Shown here: positions 16,617 to 24,861 of the stretch, in pieces
Layout of the letters: every line of letters starts with the position of its first letter
How positions within the stretch are numbered: the first letter of the stretch is position 1
NCBI RefSeq assembly: GCF_002887595.1
Contig: NZ_PEBU01000003.1
Span: forward strand, 248,001-312,000
Length of the DNA stretch: 64,000 bases
Reading direction: 5' to 3'
DNA from: Bowmanella denitrificans
Lineage (GTDB): Bacteria > Pseudomonadota > Gammaproteobacteria > Enterobacterales > Alteromonadaceae
Notes under the pieces: generated by a model
Databases searched by the model: none
Told to the model about the DNA's origin: nothing
Seen by the model: only the letters and a program-made list of their open reading frames with translations
Program-made: the position numbers and the translations under genes

Positions 16617-18086
16617 TTAAAATCCGGTTGAGGCCAAAGATGCCATCAAAGCACTGCCGGTACGATTTAACTGACTGACGGTCTGGTCCAATGCCAGATA
16701 TTTTTTGCGCAGGATATCTTCATAGTTCAGCATCTGTAATTCCAGGCGCTCCCGGTCATCGGCCAGTAAGTCTTTTTCATTTTTGTAGGAGTCTTCACGG
16801 CTTCTTAGCAGGCCGCCAAAGGTGGTGTACTCATAGACAAAGTCGTAGGCTTTTGTGGCAATACCAAACTCATCGTCGGTAAACAGCTTGGCAATTTCGT
16901 CAAAGTTATCTTCAAAGGCTTCTTTGAGTTTATCTTCACCACTACCAAAGCCATATTCGTCAAAATCGGAAATTTGCAGCTTGCCGTCTTCATCAAAAGA
17001 AACCCCGAGCTGGAATAAACTGCCGAGCTTAGAATTAGGCACCGCACTGGAAACAATGCTGGCCAAACCGCTCTGGATACCTCTGGCCATAAAATCACCG
17101 GCCAAGGCCCCATCTTCTTCCAACTCGGACTGACCATAGCGGGTCAATGTGGTGATCTCAGAAATCAGGGTGTTGTAGTCATCTACAAAGTCGCGGATTT
17201 TTTTCTCAACGCCGTCTTTGTCGTATCCTATCTCAAGCGTTGACGCCACGAACTTATCAAGCGCATCTTTGCTGGACAGTTCTTTTGCCTCAAAAGCAAC
17301 GTTCTCAATTACGTTTTCAAAACGATTAGTGGCACTTTCCACCAAAATACCGTCAATGGTAGCTTTAGCATTAGTGGCATTTTTTGCATAGCCCAGGTAA
17401 GTCTGGGTTTCGGTCGAATCAGTGGTAGACACCCTCTCTAAATCAGCAATATCGTTCTTATTAATGATTTTAAGGTCATTACCGGTGCCGGTAACATCAG
17501 AGCTAAATACCAGTTTAGCGCCCCCACCTGCAGTACCCGTGCTGATCACACTGGCGGTGACACCAAAATTACTCGCAGAGCTATTCACCTTATTGCGTAG
17601 TTGCTGAACCGTCATACCGGCCGTGACGTCAACGTCAAAACTTTTACTGCCGACTTGAAAAGTCAGGGTACCGGCAGAGGCACTGACCACATCAGAACTA
17701 CTGTTAAATCCTCCATCTGCAGCATTGGCCGTTTCAACCCGGCTGCCACTGGCAAGCTCTGTTATAGTAATCTGGTAAGAGCCGGTTGCCGCACTATTAG
17801 ATGCCTCAGCGGTAAAGGGGCCAGTAGCATCCTCGCCACTGACACCAGGATGAGTCGTTACTGCGGAGCGTTTAGACAGGGCCGTATCCCGGCGTAGTGC
17901 ATCAACAGATTCCTTAAAGGCATCCATTTTGGATTTCAGCGAGCCGATACCTGAGATAACAGCATCCAGTGATTCTTCCCGCTTATCCAGACGATCGAAC
18001 TTGGGCTTGCGCTCAGCTTCCAACAACTGCTTTACCAAGTCATCCAGGGCCAAGCCTGAACCAACTCCTAAAGACTGAATAGCCAT
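16617..18086 (-). CDS. fliD: FliD: filament cap protein
   Basis: A 489-residue hook-associated protein 2. The N-terminus SLGVGSGLALDDLVKQLLEAERKP and the C-terminal coiled coil (about 435-485) are the conserved polymerisation regions, with variable D2/D3 between. FliD caps the growing filament and helps insert flagellin. It sits 16 bases after flaG, in the usual flagellin-flaG-fliD-fliS order. Confidence 0.94.
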   Translation of the reverse strand: MAIQSLGVGSGLALDDLVKQLLEAERKPKFDRLDKREESLDAVISGIGSLKSKMDAFKESVDALRRDTALSKRSAVTTHPGVSGEDATGPFTAEASNSAATGSYQITITELASGSRVETANAADGGFNSSSDVVSASAGTLTFQVGSKSFDVDVTAGMTVQQLRNKVNSSASNFGVTASVISTGTAGGGAKLVFSSDVTGTGNDLKIINKNDIADLERVSTTDSTETQTYLGYAKNATNAKATIDGILVESATNRFENVIENVAFEAKELSSKDALDKFVASTLEIGYDKDGVEKKIRDFVDDYNTLISEITTLTRYGQSELEEDGALAGDFMARGIQSGLASIVSSAVPNSKLGSLFQLGVSFDEDGKLQISDFDEYGFGSGEDKLKEAFEDNFDEIAKLFTDDEFGIATKAYDFVYEYTTFGGLLRSREDSYKNEKDLLADDRERLELQMLNYEDILRKKYLALDQTVSQLNRTGSALMASLASTGF

Positions 18087-18102
18087 GCTCTACCTCATAA
18101 AG

Positions 18103-18510
18103 TTATACTGACTTATTAAACAGTACTCCTACTGCTGCGCCAACTTCAGACTGAAGTTCCTTTATGCGCTCAGCCAGCTTTAACACTTCTTCCGATGGGA
18201 TTTGTCTTATCACATCACCGGATTGTGCATCTGTTACTTTGATAACAGAACGGTTGCTGCCCTCGTCGAAGGCAAAATTCAGGTTGCGATTCTGTGCCTG
18301 CACAAAGTCACGCACATCCTGCACAGCCGTTTCGATACTCTCTTTATCGGCGGCCGTTTCCTCGACTTTAACTTCTTCAGGCAATTTACCTGCCAATTCT
18401 GATCTAGGTGCTTCCTTCTCAGAAACAACAGATACGTTGCTACGCTCAGCCACAGCATCAAGCGCTGCGCCTGAAAACCCTGGGGGCAACTGTGAAAAAT
18501 TAACGTCCAT
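18103..18510 (-). CDS. flaG: FlaG family protein
   Basis: A 135-residue FlaG protein. The conserved C-terminal domain reads NRNLNFAFDEGSNRSVIKV then DAQSGDVIRQIPSEEVLKLAERI; the N-terminal 60 residues are low-complexity and acidic. FlaG affects filament length in polar flagellates by an unclear mechanism. A stem-loop in the 70-base gap after the flagellin may limit read-through. Confidence 0.9.
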   Translation of the reverse strand: MDVNFSQLPPGFSGAALDAVAERSNVSVVSEKEAPRSELAGKLPEEVKVEETAADKESIETAVQDVRDFVQAQNRNLNFAFDEGSNRSVIKVTDAQSGDVIRQIPSEEVLKLAERIKELQSEVGAAVGVLFNKSV

Positions 18511-18579
18511 TTTTCACCTCCACTCTTAAAGAGTAAAGAAAGTGGCCGATATACTTCAAAGTATAACGGCCATTTCAGG

Positions 18580-19404
18580 TTAACCCAACAAAGACAAGGC
18601 TGACTGAGGGCGCTGGTTGGCCTGGCTCAGTACAGACAATGACGCCTGCTGCACGATCTGGTTACGTGTCAGCTCCGCCGTCTCAGTGGCAAAGTCGGTA
18701 TCGCGGATCCGCGAACGGGCACCGGAGATATTCTCGACGATATTACTAAGGTTACGGATAGTGGACTGAAAACGGTTTTGCAATGCACCCAAGTCGGCAC
18801 GGGCCGCACCAATAGTGGAGATGGCATTATCGATAGTGGTTAATGCCGTGGAAGCACCTGTCGCAGTTGCTACAGTCAAGCTTCCCAGGCTAAGACCAGA
18901 AGCCCCATAACCACCAGAACGTGAAAGGTTAACAGAAATAGTCTGGCCACCGTTGGCACCGACTAAAAAGGCAGCTGAGTAATTACCCGTCAACAGGTCA
19001 ACACCAGCAAACTGAGTGTTGCTACCTATCCGACTGATCTCCTGCTTAAGCGCAGACACTTCTTTCTGCAACGCCGTACGGTCAGAAGACGAGTTAATAC
19101 CATTTTGTGATTGCACAGCCAGTTGGCGGATACGTTGCAGTGAAGATGTAATCTCCTGCAATGCGCCTTCAGCGGTTTGCGTCAAAGAAATGGCATCGTT
19201 AGCGTTACGCACAGCCTGGTTCAAGCCCTGAATTTGCGACGTCATACGGTCAGAAATTTGCAGACCAGCAGCATCATCAGCAGCACGGTTAATACGAAAA
19301 CCTGATGACAGTCTTTCAAACGACGTTGACAAAGCATTGCCTGAGTTGAACAACTGGCGCTGAGCATTGATGGACGATACGTTAGTATTTACAAACAAAG
19401 TCAT
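18580..19404 (-). CDS. fliC: Flagellin, type A (first of four)
   Basis: A 274-residue flagellin made almost only of the D0/D1 helical domains: NTNVSSINAQRQLFNSGNAL at the N-terminus, [20 protein letters not shown], and ELTRNQIVQQASLSVLSQAN near the C-terminus. The central surface region (about 165-205) is short and Ser/Thr-rich, a likely O-glycosylation area for pseudaminic acid. It is closest to the flagellin at 22834-23658. AGGAGGTAA precedes the ATG and a sigma-28 promoter lies at 19546-19572, so it should be a late-class gene. Confidence 0.95.
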   Translation of the reverse strand: MTLFVNTNVSSINAQRQLFNSGNALSTSFERLSSGFRINRAADDAAGLQISDRMTSQIQGLNQAVRNANDAISLTQTAEGALQEITSSLQRIRQLAVQSQNGINSSSDRTALQKEVSALKQEISRIGSNTQFAGVDLLTGNYSAAFLVGANGGQTISVNLSRSGGYGASGLSLGSLTVATATGASTALTTIDNAISTIGAARADLGALQNRFQSTIRNLSNIVENISGARSRIRDTDFATETAELTRNQIVQQASLSVLSQANQRPQSALSLLG

Positions 19405-19545
19405 GGAAGTTACCTCCTGAAAGCCAACAAAGGTACCCTCATACCTCTGCTGACTTGCCTCAAATCAACCCATTGCTGAGTTGCCTCACACTTGAAGATT
19501 GACACCAAGCCAAAATTCAAAACTTAAAATACCCCTCAACTTTAG

Positions 19546-19572
19546 GTATCGGCATATCATTGAGAGTCTTTA
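19546..19572 (-). promoter_or_regulatory. Sigma-28 (FliA) promoter of flagellin 1
   Basis: On the minus strand TAAA (19572-19569) is followed by exactly 15 bases and then GCCGATAC (19553-19546), one base off the consensus GCCGATAA. It would start transcription about 135 bases before the flagellin ATG. Confidence 0.82.
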
Positions 19573-19791
19573 GGAAAAATTTGATATTTTTTTAAAATAA
19601 ACTTAAGCAACTGTTTTGTATTGATTTTTCCATACTACAGAAGCGGTAGTTAAGGAGTCCCAACCGTTTGCCACTTTGACGATTTGACAGACTTGAGATA
19701 AAACGTGCAGCAATGAATCTATGCGTATTTGCCTAGCACTGGGTCTAAACTCTGCAACTAAGAATCAGATAGTAGATCTTGGAAAAAATTA

Positions 19792-19808
19792 TTGGCACGC
19801 ACTGTGCT
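19792..19808 (+). promoter_or_regulatory. Sigma-54-like promoter on the strand opposite the flagellins
   Basis: TTGGCACGCACTGTGCT has GG (19794-19795), exactly ten bases, then GC (19806-19807), and a full TGGCACG -24 box. It points right, away from flagellin 1, towards no coding gene. Confidence 0.6.
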
Positions 19809-19818
19809 TATAAAAAGT

Positions 19819-20001
19819 GTATATGGTTGGTGATGGTAAATTTGACAGCGGCAGATTAAAAAAGCCGGGTCAGATGACCCGGCCAACTTGCTCAAGTTAG
19901 GAGAACGAGCAAATAAGGTTTCGGTCCGACTGCGGGTTAGAGAATGCAAACTGGCCTCTCAACCACTACTACACTCTCAGTCCGTCAGTCGGCGTTTTTT
20001 T
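19819..20001 (+). ncRNA. Candidate small RNA 1 in the flagellin spacer
   Basis: The start is inferred about 12 bases after the sigma-54-like site; the end is a long stem (19926-19942 with 19974-19992, built on CCGACTG/CAGTCGG) followed by seven T's at 19995-20001. There is no open reading frame of note. A hairpin at 19888-19912 (TTGCTC/GAGCAA) displays a loop containing TTAGGAGA. No transcript evidence is available, so this is a prediction. Confidence 0.4.
19858..19883 (-). terminator. Rho-independent terminator after flagellin 2
   Basis: GCCGGGTCA and its complement TGACCCGGC (19864-19883) form a 9-bp GC-rich stem, followed on the minus strand by six T's (complement of 19858-19863). It would end the flagellin 2 transcript. 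Confidence 0.8.
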
Positions 20002-20202
20002 CCTTATCCCAGCCTCAATCCTGAGACTGGGAACCAGCATTGCTTTGATGCTGCTGGTGTCCAGATTGGTGAGACAAGGTATTCCCCTTTCTCACCAGGG
20101 TCGGCCTCTCATTTCCTACCCTCTCGAATGACAATGTGTTCACCTTGAATTGGTAGACCTTGGCACGTTTCGTTTCTGACCAAATCCCCCAACAAGGAAA
20201 AC

Positions 20203-20233
20203 CTCTGTGCTCTCTGCGTCTCTGTGGTGAATT
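20203..20233. repeat. Accessory repeat copy in the flagellin spacer
   Basis: CTCTGTGCTCTCTGCGTCTC followed by TGTGGTGAATT is the same sequence as the repeat beside the GxxExxY gene. It lies about 60 bases from the flagellin 2 stop. Confidence 0.75.
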
Positions 20234-20291
20234 TCCTTTTTCTACACTGGGCAATAATACACATCACCACAACAAATCCAGACTGTTAAAA

Positions 20292-21122
20292 TTAACCACC
20301 CAGCAGTGACAAAGCCGACTGAGGCCGCTGATTCGCCTGCCCCAACACCGTCACACTAGCCTGCTGAATAATCTGCCAGCGGGTCAATTCTGCCGTTTCA
20401 ACGGCAAAATCTGTATCCTTGATGCGCGATCTTGCCGCTGACACGTTTTCCGAAATATTACTCAGGTTGCGTATGGTGGACTGAAAGCGGTTTTGAATCG
20501 CACCTAGGTCCGCTCTGGCCCCACCAATGATAGAGATTGCTGTGTCTATCATCGCCATGGATCTTGATGCACCTTCGGCGGTAGCCACCGACAAGTTCAC
20601 GCCGTTAAACAATCCCGACGCCCCAAATCCGCCCTGACGGGAAATATTCACACTGATTGACTGGCCAGCGTTAGCGCCCACCAGGAATACCGCAGAATAC
20701 GTACCATCCAGGATATTCACCCCACCAAACTGGGACGTTGACGCTATCCGACTGATTTCCTGCTTTAGAGCAGACACCTCTTTTTGCAGCGCCAGTCGGT
20801 CAGCCGAACTGTTGATACCGTTTTGCGATTGCACCGCCAGTACGCGGATACGCTGCAAAGCGCCGGTAATTTCCTGCATCGCCCCTTCCGCAGTCTGCGC
20901 CAGGGAAATACCGTCATTGGCATTTCGCACCGCCATATTCAGGCCCTGGATCTGGGCGGTCATACGGTCAGAGATTTGCAGACCGGCTGCGTCGTCTTTT
21001 GCACCATTGATACGAAAGCCGGAAGACAATCGCTCAAAGGCAGTACTCAAATTGGAATTTGAGGTAAAAAGTTGTCTGGTCGCATTCAGTGACGAGACAT
21101 TAGTACTAACGTATAGGCTCAT
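20292..21122 (-). CDS. fliC: Flagellin, type B (second of four)
   Basis: A 276-residue flagellin of the D0/D1-only kind, closely related to its neighbour at 21637-22467. Type-B marks are [32 protein letters not shown] and [20 protein letters not shown], where type A has RINRAADDAAGL and ELTRNQI. The middle third is the main divergent part. AGGAGAG precedes the ATG. No sigma-28 consensus is visible upstream on the minus strand, so expression may differ from the type-A genes. Confidence 0.95.
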   Translation of the reverse strand: MSLYVSTNVSSLNATRQLFTSNSNLSTAFERLSSGFRINGAKDDAAGLQISDRMTAQIQGLNMAVRNANDGISLAQTAEGAMQEITGALQRIRVLAVQSQNGINSSADRLALQKEVSALKQEISRIASTSQFGGVNILDGTYSAVFLVGANAGQSISVNISRQGGFGASGLFNGVNLSVATAEGASRSMAMIDTAISIIGGARADLGAIQNRFQSTIRNLSNISENVSAARSRIKDTDFAVETAELTRWQIIQQASVTVLGQANQRPQSALSLLGG

Positions 21123-21191
21123 GATTTCTCTCCTAACAAGTTAGCGTCTTATTGCTTTTGTTGTATTGACGCCTTTTTTGGCAATTAATAG

Positions 21192-21208
21192 TTGGCACGC
21201 TATGTGCT
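21192..21208 (+). promoter_or_regulatory. Second sigma-54-like promoter opposite the flagellins
   Basis: TTGGCACGCTATGTGCT has GG (21194-21195), ten bases, GC (21206-21207). It differs from the 19792 site at only two positions over 17 bases and has the same plus-strand direction. Confidence 0.62.
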
Positions 21209-21218
21209 TTTCTCTATC

Positions 21219-21368
21219 CGTCAGTCAGTTTTCTGACTGGCTTTGCCGGTACTTGAGCCTGCAAATGCAAGAAAGTGAGCGAATGCTCTGGCCGACACGA
21301 CAGGTTTGATGGCCAAACCTCAAACCTCTCACTACCTCCTGGCGTCACGCCTGTCAGTCGGCCTTTTT
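21219..21368 (+). ncRNA. Candidate small RNA 2 in the flagellin spacer
   Basis: The start is inferred from the sigma-54-like site. The end is a long stem, GGCCGACACGACAGG (21290-21304) with CCTGTCAGTCGGCC (21350-21363), followed by five T's. Its loop holds TACCTCCTG (21333-21341), the exact complement of CAGGAGGTA in the ribosome-binding site of flagellin 1. Another hairpin uses GAGC/GCTC near 21278. Prediction only. Confidence 0.45.
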
Positions 21369-21636
21369 AAATAAAAGAGCCGTCCCTTGCTAAAAGTGCA
21401 TCCTGCTATCGATCAAGTTTCGGTAAAGATTCTCTGTCTTCAGGTCGGATGCGGCTTGCCCCCACAAACTTTGCATACCGACCTTTCTTTTCCCTTATTT
21501 CTCATTTAGTTAAATACTTAAACCAACATTTATGAGAGCCAGGGCTGGTGAATAGAGATCAAGCCCACATATTCACCATTCTGTCTTCAGGATGACGCCG
21601 CTTGCCCCCGCAATGACGTTACCTTGTTCATCTTTA

Positions 21637-22467
21637 TTATCCTTGTAACAGTGACAATGCAGATTGAGGCCGTTGATTAGCCTGGCCAAGCACAGTCACA
21701 CTGGCTTGCTGGATAATCTGCCAGCGGGTCAATTCTGCCGTTTCGACGGCAAAGTCTGTATCCTTGATGCGCGATCTTGCCGCTGACACGTTCTCAGAGA
21801 TGTTGCTCAGGTTACGTATTGTGGACTGGAAGCGGTTTTGAATCGCACCCAGGTCGGCCCTGGCCCCACCGATAATAGATATTGCAGTATCCACCAGGCT
21901 CATAGCGGCAGATGCCTGCGCAGCCGTGGCTACTGACACATCAATACCGTTAAACAAGCCGGAAGCCCCAAAGCCACCAGGGCGGGAAATATTCACACTG
22001 ATAGACTGACCCGCATTGGCTCCCACCAGGAATACCGCAGAGTAATTTCCATCAAGAATATTCACACCACCAAATTGTGATGTTGTGGCTATACGACTGA
22101 TCTCCAGCTTAAGTGCCGAAACTTCTTTTTGCAGGGCCAGACGGTCAGCCGAGCTGTTAATACCGTTTTGTGATTGCACTGCTAGCACGCGAATACGCTG
22201 CAGTGCATTGGTGATTTCCTGCATCGCCCCTTCTGCGGTTTGTGCCAGAGAAATACCGTCGTTGGCGTTACGCACGGCCATATTCAGGCCCTGAATTTGT
22301 GCCGTCATACGGTCAGAAATCTGCAGGCCGGCTGCATCATCTTTGGCGCCGTTAATACGGAAACCAGATGACAAACGCTCAAAGGCAGTGCTGAGATTAG
22401 CATTGGATGTAAACAATTGTCTGGTCGCATTAAGCGACGACACATTGGTGCTGACGAATAAGCTCAT
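21637..22467 (-). CDS. fliC: Flagellin, type B (third of four)
   Basis: A 276-residue flagellin nearly identical to flagellin 2 in both conserved ends and differing mostly around residues 175-200 ([20 protein letters not shown]). It has the same [12 protein letters not shown] and [10 protein letters not shown] marks, so it and flagellin 2 are recent duplicates. AGGAGAAAATC precedes the ATG. A weak TAAA-N16-AACGATAC pattern (22644 to 22617 on the minus strand) is the only sigma-28-like candidate I find upstream. Confidence 0.95.
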   Translation of the reverse strand: MSLFVSTNVSSLNATRQLFTSNANLSTAFERLSSGFRINGAKDDAAGLQISDRMTAQIQGLNMAVRNANDGISLAQTAEGAMQEITNALQRIRVLAVQSQNGINSSADRLALQKEVSALKLEISRIATTSQFGGVNILDGNYSAVFLVGANAGQSISVNISRPGGFGASGLFNGIDVSVATAAQASAAMSLVDTAISIIGGARADLGAIQNRFQSTIRNLSNISENVSAARSRIKDTDFAVETAELTRWQIIQQASVTVLGQANQRPQSALSLLQG

Positions 22468-22833
22468 GATTTTCTCCTAACTTGATCGATACTAAGCGCC
22501 AGACTTATTGTTTTTATTAGTAATCTTGGCGTTGGCGAAACCTTTATTATGTTTTTTGACGGTTTCGTCCTGACTCCTGGCTGTTATTGTTATTTTCACC
22601 AAGTGTCTTGCCCTATGTATCGTTCAGATCAGGAAAAAGCTTTAGCACTTTTTTTAGCAACGCAAAAAGCCAAGCTAAATCAAGGATTTGCTCGGTACTC
22701 ATTGGCCTGTTTTGAGGGAAAAATGGTCGGAGGAATTCCTCCGACCAATCGCTCTTACGTTAGGAGAGAATGAGCGATCCTCTCACCTGCATGACACCTC
22801 TCACTCTACCTCCTGGCGTCATGTAGGTTTAAC
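22468..22833. other. Spacer between flagellins 3 and 4
   Basis: This 366-base spacer has no credible gene. It carries the flagellin 4 terminator (22719-22746), a hairpin at 22748-22778 (ATCGCTC/GAGCGAT) whose loop holds GTTAGGAGAGAA, and a hairpin at 22786-22827 (CCTGCATGAC/GTCATGTAGG) whose loop holds TACCTCCTG. Both modules resemble those in the other two spacers. No sigma-54-like site was found here. Confidence 0.55.
22719..22746 (-). terminator. Terminator after flagellin 4
   Basis: A perfect 22-base palindrome, GGTCGGAGGAA and its complement (22725-22746), followed on the minus strand by five T's (complement of 22719-22723). Confidence 0.8.
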
Positions 22834-23658
22834 TTATCCCAGTAACTGCAGGGCGGCCTGCGGTCTTTGGTTAGCCTGACTCAGCACTGTGGTACTGGCT
22901 TGCTGAATGATCTGGTTGCGAGTCAGTTCAGCCGTTTCAGTAGCAAAGTCGGTATCACGGATCCTTGAACGGGCACCGGATACGTTTTCGATGATATTGC
23001 TCAGGTTACGGATAGTTGACTGGAAGCGGTTTTGCAACGCACCCAAATCCGCTCTGGTAGCACCGATAGTGGAAATAGCCGCATCTATAGATGTTAAGGC
23101 AGCTGACGCATTGGCTGCTGTGGCAACAGATAGGCTAGTCAGACCTAAGCCTGAAGTGCCAAAGCCACCGCTTCTTGACAGGTTAACAGAGATGGTTTGA
23201 CCACCGTTGGCACCCACCAGGAAGGCTGCAGAATAAGTACCTGTCAGCAAATCAACCCCGGCAAACTGTGAAGTAGTGCCGATACGGCTCATTTCAGCTT
23301 TCAGGGCAGACACTTCTTTTTGCAGCGCGGTGCGGTCAGCAGACGTATTGATACCGTTTTGTGACTGTACAGCCAACTGACGGATGCGCTGCAAGGAACC
23401 GGTAATTTCCTGCAATGCGCCTTCAGCGGTCTGGGTTAGTGAAATGGCATCGTTGGCGTTACGCACAGCTTGCTGCAGGCCCATGACTTGTGAAGTCATA
23501 CGGTCGGTGATCTGCAAACCAGCGGCATCATCGGCGGCTCGGTTAATACGGAAACCAGAAGACAGACGCTCGAATGAGACATTCAATGCTGTTCCGGAGT
23601 TGAACAATTGACGTTGCGCATTGATAGACGAAACGTTGGTGTTAACGTACAAGGACAT
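22834..23658 (-). CDS. fliC: Flagellin, type A (fourth, first transcribed)
   Basis: A 274-residue flagellin of type A, with NTNVSSINAQRQLFNSGTAL, RINRAADDAAGL and ELTRNQIIQQASTTVLSQAN. It pairs with flagellin 1 by sequence, although the two type-B genes lie between them. The variable part is again short and rich in Ser, Thr, Ala and Gly, suitable for nonulosonate attachment. TAGGAGAGG precedes the ATG and a sigma-28 promoter is at 23782-23808. Confidence 0.95.
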   Translation of the reverse strand: MSLYVNTNVSSINAQRQLFNSGTALNVSFERLSSGFRINRAADDAAGLQITDRMTSQVMGLQQAVRNANDAISLTQTAEGALQEITGSLQRIRQLAVQSQNGINTSADRTALQKEVSALKAEMSRIGTTSQFAGVDLLTGTYSAAFLVGANGGQTISVNLSRSGGFGTSGLGLTSLSVATAANASAALTSIDAAISTIGATRADLGALQNRFQSTIRNLSNIIENVSGARSRIRDTDFATETAELTRNQIIQQASTTVLSQANQRPQAALQLLG

Positions 23659-23781
23659 AGACCTCTCCTACACTCTCAGTCCAGCAGTCAGCTGGCATCC
23701 GGCTCTCGCCGAAGGTTAAAAACACTTTAAGAACAATAACTTTGGTTGAAAAGTTAGTGTTACTGGCTCTCTCGCTTAAGG

Positions 23782-23808
23782 TTATCGACGCCCTTGAAAA
23801 CTCCTTTA
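23782..23808 (-). promoter_or_regulatory. Sigma-28 (FliA) promoter of flagellin 4
   Basis: Minus-strand TAAA (23808-23805), exactly 15 bases, then GTCGATAA (23789-23782), one mismatch from GCCGATAA. Transcription would start about 120 bases before the ATG. Confidence 0.8.
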
Positions 23809-23916
23809 GAAAATTTTTGCCGCCCGGCAAGCAAAGCGGAAAAACTTTGCCGCCTTTGCATTGATAAAAGACTTGCGTTTCAATAGGTTCCCAGACAATT
23901 TCGGCATGTATAGAAA

Positions 23917-24855
23917 ATGCACATAATCCATCAGACCAACTTATGGTCCCACGCCCCCCACAATGCCTTCAGCGATCTTTGTGAATTCAACAACATGCTG
24001 GTGTGCTGCTTTCGCGAAGCAACAAACCATATCAGTGGCGATGGCAAAATCCGGGTGCTTTATCTGGACTGGCAGGGCAAGGTGCTCAGGCACCAGCTAC
24101 TGCGCATCGCTGGAGCCGATCTGCGCGATCCCAAGCTGTCCCTGACCCCAGACAATAAACTGATGCTACTGGCCTATGCCAGGTACTGCGGCGCTGACAA
24201 CAAAACCCGCTACGGACAACCCAGCACCTGGTTGTCTCAGGACGGCTATAGCTGGACTGCCGCAAAAGGTTTTGCAGACAGGAACTGGTGGCTGTGGCGT
24301 ATCAGTTGGCATAACGATAAGGCTTATGGGGTGGCATACAATCGCAGTGCACAAAGTACCAGGTTCTACAGCGGCAACCCACGTGGCAGCTTTGACTGTA
24401 TCGAGCCGGAGCTGTTCGGCTTACGTAAACACGGCAAGGGTTACCCCAATGAATCAGATTTGCAGTTCGCTGCGGATGGAACTGCCTATATACTGCTCAG
24501 GCGGGACGCGGATACCTGCACAGCACAGCTAGGTATCGCCAAGCCCCCCTATCGTCGCTGGCAATGGCAGGATCTGGGCTTTTATCTGGGCGGACCGGCT
24601 ATGCTGTTGCTGGAAGGCAACCAAGCGTTGCTGGCAGGCAGGATCTGGCGGGCATCCGGGCCTAAAACAGCGCTTATAGGTCTGGACTTGGTTAGCTGGA
24701 AAAAGAAACTGCTGTGTATATTGCCCTCCGGCGGCGATACCAGTTACCCCGGATTGGTCAGAAAGGGCGATAGACTCTACATAAGCTATTATGCCAGCCA
24801 TCAAGGCCAGCAGAGCCGCATCTACCTGTCGGAGCTGGAACTTAAGCTCACTTAG
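23917..24855 (+). CDS. Sialidase-like beta-propeller protein
   Basis: A 312-residue protein, the only plus-strand gene in the flagellar structural block, between flagellin 4 and flgL. The N-terminus HNAFSDLCEFNNMLVCCFRE, then HISGDGKIRVLYL and DLRDPKLSLTPDNKL, resembles exo-alpha-sialidase-like six-bladed propellers; LSQDGYSW is close to an Asp-box. It has no signal peptide, so it should be cytoplasmic. It could act on, or bind, the nonulosonic acid that decorates flagellin, but this is inference. No good Shine-Dalgarno precedes the ATG at 23917; the conserved HNAF region requires a start at or upstream of about residue 12. Confidence 0.6.
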   Translation: MHIIHQTNLWSHAPHNAFSDLCEFNNMLVCCFREATNHISGDGKIRVLYLDWQGKVLRHQLLRIAGADLRDPKLSLTPDNKLMLLAYARYCGADNKTRYGQPSTWLSQDGYSWTAAKGFADRNWWLWRISWHNDKAYGVAYNRSAQSTRFYSGNPRGSFDCIEPELFGLRKHGKGYPNESDLQFAADGTAYILLRRDADTCTAQLGIAKPPYRRWQWQDLGFYLGGPAMLLLEGNQALLAGRIWRASGPKTALIGLDLVSWKKKLLCILPSGGDTSYPGLVRKGDRLYISYYASHQGQQSRIYLSELELKLT

Positions 24856-24861
24856 GAGTCG

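Larger units (their letters stand above)
19405..20291. other. Spacer between flagellins 1 and 2
   Basis: This 887-base spacer has no credible coding region. It holds the sigma-28 promoter of flagellin 1, a minus-strand terminator for flagellin 2 (19858-19883), a plus-strand sigma-54-like site with a downstream terminator (candidate small RNA 19819-20001), and one copy of the accessory repeat (20203-20233). The rest shows short palindromes only, such as CCCAG/CTGGG arms near 20006-20029. Confidence 0.6.
21123..21636. other. Spacer between flagellins 2 and 3
   Basis: This 514-base spacer has no credible gene. It contains a plus-strand sigma-54-like site (21192-21208), a candidate small RNA with terminator (21219-21368), and a second plus-strand stem-loop at about 21441-21484 (AGGTCGG/CCGACCT arms) followed by TTTCTTTT. 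Two similar segments with GCTTGCCCCC lie near 21455 and 21601. Confidence 0.55.

Noticed and set aside
18511-18579. Plus-strand sigma-28 promoter near 18530-18555
   Set aside because: TAAA and GCCGATAT are spaced 14, not 15, nothing lies downstream on that strand, and the sequence is part of a stem-loop after the flagellin.
19792-21208. The plus-strand sigma-54-like sites as promoters of the flagellins themselves
   Set aside because: Their polarity is opposite to the flagellin genes; the minus strand at these positions has no GG-N10-GC.
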